Origin: Euonymus europaeus
Lineage: Eukaryota > Streptophyta > Magnoliopsida > Celastrales > Celastraceae
Assembly (NCBI GenBank): GCA_963580455.1
Contig: OY756957.1
Coordinates: forward strand, 6,081,001 to 6,145,000
DNA length: 64,000 nucleotides
Direction of reading: 5' to 3'
Positions within the stretch are counted from its first letter, which is position 1. Each line of letters begins with the position of its first letter. A program made the translations under genes and the position numbers. Shown one piece after another: positions 13,488 to 23,039 of the stretch. The notes under the pieces were generated by a model that saw only the letters and a program-made list of their open reading frames with translations, did not search any database and was not told where the DNA came from.

Positions 13488-13662
13488 TTTAAGGTCAACC
13501 TGCCACATTAGCAAATTCGCTGCCCGGATTTGAGAAAATCTGACCGAGTGGCTTTACTGGAACAAAATGAAAAGTTAAGTGATTAAGTTGAAACGTTTTA
13601 TCATTCGATGACCAAAATGAAACATGACCTACATTTCGGTGACTAAAAGTTGTATTTACCCG
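13488..13662 (-). repeat. Right terminal inverted repeat of the Pack-MULE-like element
   Basis: It is the reverse complement of the left arm, with about one mismatch in ten. The outermost bases GTATTTACCCG mirror CGGGTAAATAC. Confidence 0.75.
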
Positions 13663-14587
13663 ACATTTGCGTGTACACGATTTAAAACACACAAACGTCT
13701 TGTTGGATTAAAAAATCCATCTTTTCATTGGAAACTTAAAAAAAAACCCCTATTCCTCTTGTGGGTCTGGTTAGTTGTTACCATTGGCATAATCAAAATT
13801 GATTAGAATCACTTGGGCTATAGATCTAGTGGTGAATATCTCGCCAAAGTCAAATCGTATGAATTTAGAGTGCACTCAACTTGATTTATACTAGGAGCAA
13901 TATTATTGCCATCCTACACTAAATTTCAACCTAACTTATCATGTTGTTTGGTGTAAAAAATTTATGAGTGCCTAATTAATATAAATGTCTATATCAAATG
14001 CTTAAAGGACACACTTGTACGATGTTAGTTTTATTTAAAATGAATCAAAATTAATTATTATCTTTTAGTTATAATGTTTTTAAAATTACAACTCTAACAA
14101 ACTTAAAAACTAAAACACACCCTAATCAATGCATTTGAAGGGTTTGTAATTATGTAATGATAATACAAAGGGTAATTTGGATAATATCTTTTCAAAGTTA
14201 CAACTTACAAATGCAAATTAACAATATTAAAAGGGGTCAATTTAGCATTTATCAATACAACTTAATTTCACATATCACAAAAAATTGCAGGAATGGAAGG
14301 GAAGGAAAAAAGAAATAAAATTAAAAATGGGTTGATAAATACAACAGATCGAAAGGTGGGGAAAAAAAAGATGAGTTTAAAACCTACCAAAAATAAGTTT
14401 TTCAAATTAAATTGCTCGGTCCGATTCAAGTAAGAATCGGGCCTATTCACATTTCACACGATGTCTAGTTTATATTTACTAAATTGGACCAGATGCAAAG
14501 TCGATGATTCATTGAACTTTTCGACAAGCCTGGTTTTCTAAACCTTGGAAACAAGGTGGCGTGTGACTCAATTGTTGAAGATATTAA
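13663..14587. other. Spacer
   Basis: No gene or clear element is visible; the sequence is AT-rich with short stop-bounded frames. Confidence 0.5.
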
Positions 14588-14975
14588 GGGCCCGTTTGGT
14601 AGAACGTAAGTTTTAATATCATATAAACTGTCAAATAAGTTATGTGGTATTTGACAGAACGTAAATTTTAGTAACGTATAAACTGTCAATTTATTACTAT
14701 AGATATGTAAAGTAATTTAATAATAAAATAAAAACTATCGAATATGAGTCTTGTTAGAAAGTGGTTTACACGTTGAGTTCGAATATATGTATTTTTTCCC
14801 GAAATTTAGCATATATTTTGAGAGACACGATGACAAATGTTTGAGAGAAATAGGAGCAATAGGGAAATTAAAGAAATTTTTTGGTGTGCGTGTTGACTTG
14901 AATGGATAGAGCTTATAAGTTCAAGAGCGGAGAAAATGAGTGTATAAGTTACCACTCACTCCACCAAACGGACCC
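14588..14975. repeat. ~388-bp MITE-like element, copy B of a local family
   Basis: The ends are inverted: GGGCCCGTTTGGT on the left and ACCAAACGGACCC on the right. The interior matches 4669-5048 along its length, and its core (AAAACTATCGA, TGAGTTCGAATATGTA) recurs at about 20268-20375. The left end is preceded by TAA, but the right is followed by TGG, so a TAA target duplication is not preserved. Confidence 0.65.
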
Positions 14976-15356
14976 TGGGCTACCATGGGAGCACAAAAAA
15001 TAGGGCTACCATGGTTTTAATTTTTTTAAATTAATTTCTCTTATAAAATTCAAAAATCAATCACATTTTATAAAAAAGTTTATTGTTTGACTTGCTCTTA
15101 GGAGATATGAAATAGTGATAACCGGCTTGAGAAGAGTATATCATTTGACTGAAAAATTCGAGTTCAACCTCTGCCTTAACATCGCACAACCTACTACTAA
15201 CGCTATATCTGCCTATCGAGGATACATCAACCAATTGAATGCTTGCAAGACTAAGAAATATGTCGGAGAAGCTTGGATGATGAAATTGAAACATTATTAA
15301 ATTTTCGTACGTCAAATCTTTTTGTGACTAAAAGAAAGTAAAATAAAAATCATTAA
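14976..15356. other. 3' flank of the NPF6 gene
   Basis: This is probably the 3' UTR and downstream flank of the minus-strand transporter. Nothing else is recognisable. Confidence 0.5.
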
Positions 15357-18300
15357 TTAGTGGGAAGAGAGTTCAGATTCCTCCAAATCAATCCCCTCCT
15401 CAGCAAGTCTCTTATATTTGTAAACATACGATTTAGCACAAACCAGATATAATATCGCATTCAAGCCACTCAAGATTGCCAAAAGCCAGTAGAAATCATA
15501 GAGCCTGCCTTGGTTAAGATTATCTGCTATCCAAGGCTTGTTATTTCCAGTCAATTTGTGCACTATTGTCACCAACAAAGAGCTCAAGAAAAACCCAACT
15601 GAAATGCTACTCAAAAACAATCCTGTGCTCATTGTCTTCATCCCTTCCGGACACTCTCTTAGGAAAAAATCCAGTTGCCCAGTGTATGTAAATGCTGAAC
15701 CTGATCCCACGAAGAAAAATTGTGGGACAAGCCAGAACACACTTAATGGGATCTCAGCCGTCGGATTGTCGGTCAAGCCATGTGATCGTGCGACTCTCAA
15801 TCTCTTCAATTCTGTGAGGCCAGCTGCAACCATTGCCAAAATTGACAACACTAAACCAACCCCAATTTGCTGCAATGGAGTCAAACCTTGTGGACACTTG
15901 AGGATTTTTCTTACAATTGGAATTATGGTTCTATCGTAAACGAGGACGGTTAAGATAATGCTGCCAACGAGGAACATTGGCAGAGAGGCCGCCGGGATTT
16001 GGAACGATGGCCCCATACGACGGTCCATGGTGGACGCTTGTGACACTGGAAATGTTGTCATTTGCGCATAGACTGTCCAGAACATTATCGTTGTGGCCCA
16101 AATTGGTAACATTTGGATCACCATTTTCACTTCCTCAACGTTCGTTAGGGTTGCTAGATTCCACTTGTCTGTAACATTTGTTTCTGGGTCCTCAATTGCT
16201 GCCTTGTCCAAGTACCTGGAACACAAAATTAACGACTCTATCAGAAATTATGACCGGTCACTTAAATGTTATTGTTTGTTTTGGGTTTATCGATTCTCAT
16301 ATACACATCGAATCTATATACCGATGTGAGATAATAAGGATCCGTTTGTTTCACAATTATATTTCACAACTTTAAATTGTTAAAAATATTGTGCTTAAAG
16401 TTATGAAAAATGTTGTGTAAAAAACTATGAGGTCCACAACTTTAAATTGTATAAAATGATGTGAGGTATTTGTTTCATTTTTTTGTTGGATTGATTTTTT
16501 AAATAAAATTACAATAAAAAGTAATTGAAAGCTATTATGGACACCAAAGCTTTAAGCTATGAAAAGAAATGAGATGACAACACATCATTTCATTATGGAC
16601 AGCTTAAAGCTGTGTAGACCATAACTTTAAACTGTCAATAAAATGTACCGTTTAGTTGACATAATATTTTATGCATATCACAGTATAAAGCTGTGGAAAC
16701 ACGTAACAAACGGGCCCTAATTCGTAACTCATTCCACTTTGTGATTGGGTTATGTCAGACCCAACAAAGGAACAGATAGAGACCTGTCGAGCTCCTCTTT
16801 TATAATATATGAAATTTTAGCCCATTCATATTAATGACATTCTCTGTTTTAAGTTTACTGATTTTGAAAAATAGATTGAATCGGAATAATTTTTTTCCTT
16901 TTGGACCACTACTTGTGATCTTATTATTACTAGAATTTATTGTCATTTGTTAATAACGATACACGATAAATGATGATAGATTAATAATCAAGTCAAAATG
17001 TATTATAATTTGGGACAAACAAAAATAGAAAATGAAACTATTAGGGACGAATGTAGTATAAACAATACCCAAAAAAGGAATAAACAATATTTTAATGCCA
17101 TAGACATTAGAATAAAGAATCTAATACTAATGCTCGAAGGTGTGTTGTTGTCTTAAAATAGTTGGAAATGAAGAATTTGAGAAACAGTTATTGCAGTTAA
17201 TAGACATTCAACAGAAAATACTAACCGGAATTTTCTGCTGTGTGGCAACTTCTGCTTCCTCTTGTTGTCTTCTTCAATCTCAGGGTCATCGATGTTAAAA
17301 AGAAGCGACGGCGGCTCCAACCGCCGTTTCTTCCAAGCCGCCACAAACACCGCAGCAATCTGGGTTAACGGGCTACCCACCAATTTCTTGAACCGGTACC
17401 GTTTTGTACCCAACAAGAAAACAATCAAATTAATCACAATGAAACAAGCACATATTCCATAACCCCATTCTCTGCCCAAACGGTCTTGTATGTACACAAC
17501 AAAAGTGACCGCCCCGAGTGATCCAATGTTTATGAAGAAGAAGAACCAATTGAAGAATTTGGTCATTTGAAGCCTCTCTTCTTTGTTTGAATCGTCAAAT
17601 TGGTCCGACCCGAACCCGGATACGCTTGATTTTACTCCTCCGCTGCCTAGGGCCGTGACATAGAGACCTAAGTAGAGGACCATGAGTTGTGTTCCACTTG
17701 CTGGAATACAAGATTCGTCAGGGTAGTCGCATTTTGGTGGCCTTAGGCTTGGAATTGTTGTTGAGATTGTGAAGATTATAACACCCTGTTCACCAAGAAC
17801 TCATCAAAAGATAATAAAAACAGGGGAAAGTATTTGTCACTGAAAGATGTCAATTACCGTTGCTTGAATAATTGCGAAGATAACGATGGTAAGATACCTG
17901 GTAAAGCATTAGAAAAGAAGACAAGGGTTTTGAGAGGATTGATGATTGAAGAAAATACAGAAGTAAAGAAGGAGGAGGAGGAGTTGAAGAATCACAGACC
18001 TTCCGAAGAAGGTGTCCGCGACGAAACCTCCGAGCAAACAGAGCATGAAGGAGGCACCCATGAAGTTAGTGACTGTCTTGGCAGAAGTAGCATTCCCCAA
18101 ATGCATAGTGGCAGTCAAATAGGTCACCAAGTCAACACCAATGCCTAGTGTTGTTAATCTTTCACAGGCCTCCCCTCCTGAAAATAGACTGCTTCATAAA
18201 AGACAACGCTTTTTTTCAAGTTTATATGTGATTCATATGCATTAAAGATAAAATGTTTCACATGGTAGGAAAAGAAAATTGTTTTATAAACTGAGATCTT

Positions 18301-18763
18301 ACACCTTTGTAGATAATTCTTTCATCAGAGTCAACTACGATATCCGAGTCAACTACCTTTCTTGTTTAGGTCACTTTTTTGCCTTTCATATGTCCTCCCA
18401 TAAATCAACCAAAAAATGTGTACATGAACCATAACTCTTATAATCTACTTGTTAGGCATCACATAAATAAACTCACAAGTACGGGGAGTGTTAAAATACG
18501 ATATCTCACATCAAAAAGTTGAGCAGAAGCAAAATATTTTATAAATTAAGATCAAACATTTTTTTTTCAATAGACGATCTTTTTGGACTGAATTTTCTTA
18601 TAAATGTATAAATATTACAGGAGAGATTGAAAATTGAAGGAATTAAAGTACCTATCATCATGGCTGCGGCCGTCCAGCCACCGGTTTTGGAGCGGTCGGC
18701 TGGGCGGCCCCTGTAGTCCCAAGCATCTGGGAGGGTCTTCCCTTGTGGTTGGGGGAGACTCAT
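15357..18763 (-). CDS. NPF6: NRT1/PTR family (NPF6 subfamily) transporter, intact
   Basis: This is a proton-coupled nitrate/peptide-family membrane transporter with 12 expected membrane segments. Exons on the minus strand are 18652-18763, 18000-18177, 17858-17897 (a 40-base micro-exon), 17226-17785 and 15357-16215. All borders are GT-AG and phases agree, giving 582 residues, the usual family length. It starts MSLPQPQGKTLPDAWD, like Arabidopsis NRT1.1. The ExxER proton-coupling motif is EACER at residues 40-44. LGNATSAKTVTNFMG, GFGSDQFDD and TGQLDFFLRECPEGMK are family hallmarks. At the NRT1.1 His356 position it has Tyr (TVYAQ, residue ~346), as NPF6.2-type proteins do. Oddly, the normally conserved TM10 Glu before AFTYTGQ is Ser (residue ~470). 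The micro-exon was placed by homology. Substrate is not certain. Confidence 0.93.
16338..16717. mobile_element. Tourist-like (PIF/Harbinger) MITE in the last NPF6 intron
   Basis: The 380-bp element has inverted ends GGATCCGTTTGTT and AACAAACGGGCCC (11 of 13 pair) and is flanked on both sides by TAA (16335-16337 and 16718-16720), the three-base target duplication typical of Tourist elements. The interior repeats the words CACAACTTTAAATTGT and AAAGCTGTG in both orientations. It lies in the intron between 16216 and 17225 and leaves the splice sites untouched. Confidence 0.8.
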
Positions 18764-19446
18764 TTGTCTGGTAATGAAACCTGTGTTTTTTTTAAGAAAA
18801 ATAAATTTGTGTATTTGGTTTAGAGAGGCTATATCATATGTGATGTCGTACAATATCCAGACAAAGTGTTGCCATTTTATAGTGGGGGAACGCGGAACCT
18901 CATGACCTTGTAATAATAATTGTCAGGAGATATATTTCTATTTTTGGCCAAAGTGACATCTGATACGTTATGTTGTTGTTTAGCTTGATTGATTAAAGTG
19001 GCGAATTGGACAAGCATAGACGTCCCTAGGATAGGTCCAGACAGACGATCGTCCAGGGCTTCTAAATTTTTAGGAGATGCTATTTCTAAAATATTAATAA
19101 TATTACAATAATTTCAAATATATTTAGTCTTCATTTAGATAAAAATTTGTCCAATAATAATCACCTCATTACAACTTAAAATCAAAAAATTAACTCATTT
19201 AAACTTTTTTTTTATGAGGGCCCCAATCTTAAAGTACATTCGGGGTCAAGACTTAGTTATGTCACTGTGAACAAGACATATTATGACATGTAATCTCGTA
19301 TCCGAATGTGATAGATTTACTTATCATGTTTTGTATTTCTCCATATAAATAGGGACTCTATAATTACAATTGCTCAGTTTGGTACAGAGGTTGGCTCAGA
19401 GATTATAAGCTGATGTATAAGCTGTTAAAATAAAGAGTAATGCTAA
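18764..19446. other. NPF6 5' flank and spacer
   Basis: The NPF6 promoter should lie here; I cannot identify a convincing TATA box. The rest is AT-rich spacer. Confidence 0.4.
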
Positions 19447-20482
19447 ATAACCCAAGTTTATGTAGCCCAAGTTTAACCCAAGTCTACATGGCATGCTTTG
19501 TAAGCAAATGATATGGAAAATTAAAATTTTAAAAAATAAAATATATCATTTAAAAAATTCACAGCGCATTTTTTTTTCTTAAACAAAATTTTAAAACACT
19601 TTATCTCTTAAAGTACATATTAGATTTTAAAAAAAAATTACGTATTCATAATCAGTAAGTAAAGATCTATCCAACAAGATCTATCATCGATAGGTTTTAA
19701 TCACTCATTCTTAAGTATATTGTTTTTAATTACATTATTTTTAATTACATTGTTTTTTTTGTACTAATATGTGAGTTACGTAGGTTCTAGTATTTATTTA
19801 TGAGTACCGATATGAGGTCGTATATCAGATTTTCATACTCTAACCTAAACAATAAGTGTTAAACCCTAAGAGGAATGGATTCGCTAAACCCTAACGGGAT
19901 CGTGTATCGGATTTTCATGCTGTAACCTAAACAATAAGTGTTATAAAACCCAAGGGGAACGGATCCGCTAAACCCTAACGAGCTCATGTATCGGATTTCC
20001 ATTTTGTAACTTAAAATACTCATATTCACTAAATCTCAACGGATTCACTACAAAATCATAAATGTCTCAAGTGTTAAACCTTAGGGTCTTAACTATTATA
20101 CTATAACGGGTTTAGATACTCAACGTAATTTCAATAAAAAGGCAAAAAAATAATGAATACATATATTCTACTATCATAATATAATAAAATTTCAGCTTGA
20201 ATAAACACTTTACACATCATATATATGAATTAAATTATTTTTAAAAATAATGTAATTGAAAAAACGCGATAAAAACTATCGACAATGGGTCTTATTAGAA
20301 ATATTTTTACGCGCTGAGTTCGAATATGTAATTTTTAAAAAAATATAACATGTATTTTGAGAGATAAAACGTTTTAAAATTTCGTTTATGAAAAAGATAA
20401 ATAAAAATAGATTTTTAAAAAAGTCCAACATGGCACACCAACATGGAGTGCCATGTAGACTTGGATTAATAAAAGTTGGGTT
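19447..20482. mobile_element. ~1-kb TIR element with internal tandem repeats
   Basis: The left end contains AACCCAAGTTTAT...AACCCAAGTCTACATGGCA (about 19449-19494). The right end carries the inverse, TGCCATGTAGACTTGGATTAATAAAAGTTGGGTT (20449-20482, two words separated by a few bases). These form ~35-45-bp imperfect inverted termini. Inside are an ~83-bp tandem array at 19818-20030 and, at 20268-20375, a core shared with the MITE family at 4669 and 14588. No transposase is present. No target duplication was found. Confidence 0.5.
19818..20030. repeat. ~83-bp tandem repeat, about 2.5 copies
   Basis: Unit starts are at 19818 (TCGTATATCAGATTTTCAT), 19900 (TCGTGTATCGGATTTTCAT) and 19984 (TCATGTATCGGATTTCCAT). 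Each is followed by TAACCTAAACAATAAGTGTT or a variant and a CTAAACCCTAACG block. Confidence 0.75.
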
Positions 20483-21508
20483 CTAAAACATTTTTGTAAA
20501 ATAAACTAGTGTACAAGTTGTCAAAATAAACTACTTTAAGTTGTAAACCAATAAGGGTATTTAAAGAAGTTTAATAATAATAAATAACAAGTAAGTTTAA
20601 AATTATAATAAAATGAAATTTCTAAAATATTTAACATAAATATAACAATCTATGCGTCATATTTTAAAATTATCCACGAAATTTTTTAAAATAACACGAG
20701 AAATGTTAATGTTTCATGCATATTGAACATTAATCTCGATACCTAAGTAGTCATATGATGAAAGTAAAATTGTCTAGCAATCATAGGAACAGTTTATAAG
20801 AATTGCCCAATAATAAGGAGGGGGCCATAAGAGAAACTTTTATCAGGGATAATGGAGGAAAACATGTAAAGCGGTTTTAAAAAAGCTCACATGATGAGCG
20901 GTGGAGTTTTTGGGCGGTATACACCAACTTATAAGTCAACGTTGATATTCTATTAGGTTTGACGAGCGGTGTATAACTTGTGACACTAATGTTAGATTCT
21001 TACAACCTCTATACCAAACGGTGCAATTTTAAGAAATAAAAACATATATGGGCCTAGAGGGCCTTTGATATTGGATGTAGGATTGAAATCATTTTATCTC
21101 TCTATTTTATTATTTATTATTTGATAAATATGAAAAATATTTGATCATCAAAATATAGGCCACATCAAATGGAATTAATGCGAAACATACCACATAGGTA
21201 GATTGCCTAATCGAATTGTTCAAAATCTGTCCGAGGATGGAGACTGAAACATAACCAATCTTTTGATAACCGGATATTGTATCAACACATTTATTATTTA
21301 TTTTTTCAATAATGTTTTCTTTCACGGTATCAAAGCCTTTAGGCTTATGCTCGATCCTTGTTTGCTTACGCACATCAAAATAGATTCTTCAAGTAATACT
21401 GACAGCTCTAGCTGAGTCCTAATGCACGAGCGGGACGTAAGTTTTGCGCTGACATGACAAAAGTTGAGGGCACTGCACTTCTTGTGCTGAGGGGATGCAT
21501 TGCGCATA
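20483..21508. other. Spacer
   Basis: No gene is recognised. Small frames near 21110-21507 are short, unlike any family I know, and probably chance. Confidence 0.4.
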
Positions 21509-21858
21509 GCAGTGTTCGTGAACCGAGCCGAGCATAACTTCTAAATGTTCAAGCTAGGCTCGGCTCTGCAGATAAAGCTCGGGCTCGGGCTTAATATGAG
21601 CTGTTTGAGCTTGGCTCGTTTTAGTATTCGTGAGCCCGAGCTTGGCTAGTAAATTTTTTTTGCCTATTTTTTAAAAAATAAATGTAAAAATGTATTTATA
21701 ATTGTATTATATGTAATTATATTATTATCCTTAATGAACCGGCTTGCTAATTTATGAATCGAATAGTGTGAATCTCGGATTCGAGCTCGAACCATAACAA
21801 ACTTAAGCCGAGCCTTATTGAGCTCGAGCCCAAATAGCTTGGCTCGTCAACAGCCTTA
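21509..21858. mobile_element. 350-bp non-autonomous element with 10-bp target duplication
   Basis: The direct repeat ATTGCGCATA flanks it exactly at 21499-21508 and 21859-21868. The ends are loosely inverted: the left arm GTTCGTGAACCGAGCCGAGC pairs with the right arm, which reads GAGCTCGAGCCC and GCTTGGCTCGTCAACAGCC. The body is full of GAGCTCG/GGCTCG words in both orientations. A 9-10-base duplication suggests a Mutator-like parent; 8-base hAT is less likely. Confidence 0.75.
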
Positions 21859-22920
21859 ATTGCGCATACAAGATGAGAAATATGGCCACTGCATTTGTTT
21901 CAAAAATTAAATTTTGTACGGTTAAGTTTGAAGTTCACTTTTAAGACATATAAGAGGATAGTCCAGTGGGTAAAAAACCGCCTCTCCTAGCCAAACCGTC
22001 CACCCTCTTATTCTACATTTCTACTCTTTGGTGCTGGGCAATTTCTTTTACGACAAATGGATCGGCAGCGTTTGTGGCTTTGCTCTTCCATTGTGATGGG
22101 ACTGCTAGGCACGGGTGGACACAAAGAGGACCCTCAAATTATTATTTTTTTTGTGGTATTTTTTATTTTTACCTTTGCCCTATTTTGTCTAGTCTGAATC
22201 CGAACATTTTCCCACCCTAATATACTTTGGTCAACCCAAACTTTGCCCACATTAGCATACTTTGACAAACTTGATACATTTTATTATTGATGTGCATTCT
22301 AACATTGATTTCTCAAAATTAAAAGAAATCAGTGATCTTGCTCGACCAATGATTGATACTAGAAGACATAATGTATACACATTAATTTATTGACTCCTAA
22401 GATTAATATTGATTCTACCAGTCAATTGGTACATCAAAGCGAGCATTTTCTATTGTGAAATTTCTTAAGAATCACTTGAATTTGAATAAGCAATCAATGA
22501 CATATTAGTTGGGTACATGAAGAAATATATTTTTAATGTTATTAATTTTCAAACTATTATATTTATCGTTATCACATAAACTTTTTATTTTTAATATTAT
22601 TTTTAGTACTTTTGAAAACATAACTAATAAATAATCCAAAAATTCAGACCCCCGCTAAACTTTATCTAAATTCTTGTACGCCCCTAGGGCTAGGGCTGCA
22701 TTTTTTTCTTCAAAAACTCATGTTTCCTACTGTCAATTTAGATTTCACGCTTAAGACACATATAGGGGTACCTGACCATGCGGGGCTGGCAACCCACTCC
22801 GAGTCCAATCGGACGTGCAGGACGAAAGTTTTGGACTGAGGAGAAGAAAATTGCGAGCGCTAATTTTTATTTTTTTGTTCATTACCCATATTTTGTGAAT
22901 ATCTACGTATAACGATACCC
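21859..22920. other. Spacer
   Basis: AT-rich. I see no gene. A frame at 21966-22220 has no family resemblance. Confidence 0.4.
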
Positions 22921-22933
22921 AACATTGACAATT

Positions 22934-23026
22934 TTATTGGATAATCTTGTTCGGTTTTCCTCCGCCTAGTGAGGGTTTTTTATCTATATACTCCTGAGGC
23001 TAATCCTATTAAATCAAAAAAAAAAA
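22934..23026 (+). mobile_element. Short 5'-truncated LINE-like insertion with poly(A) and 13-bp target duplication
   Basis: Only about 93 bases long, it ends in an A-run and is flanked by AACATTGACAATT at 22921-22933 and again at 23027-23039. A poly(A) end plus a long exact target duplication is the signature of target-primed reverse transcription, so it is either the 3' stub of a LINE or a short retroposed RNA. Confidence 0.7.
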
Positions 23027-23039
23027 AACATTGACAATT

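Larger units (their letters stand above)
12452..13662. mobile_element. Pack-MULE-like element with ~175-bp terminal inverted repeats
   Basis: The left arm (12452-12626, starting CGGGTAAATACAGCTTTTAG) is inverted at 13488-13662 with roughly 88-90% identity by eye, including GTTGAAACGTTTTATCATTCG and CCACTTAACTTTTCATTTTG-type words. Long inverted termini around ~850 bases of unrelated sequence fit a non-autonomous Mutator-like element. The interior has no transposase. It carries a glycine-rich-protein fragment. The expected 9-base target duplication is not clear: ACTGTTTGC on the left versus GACATTTGC on the right agree at only five positions. Confidence 0.75.
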
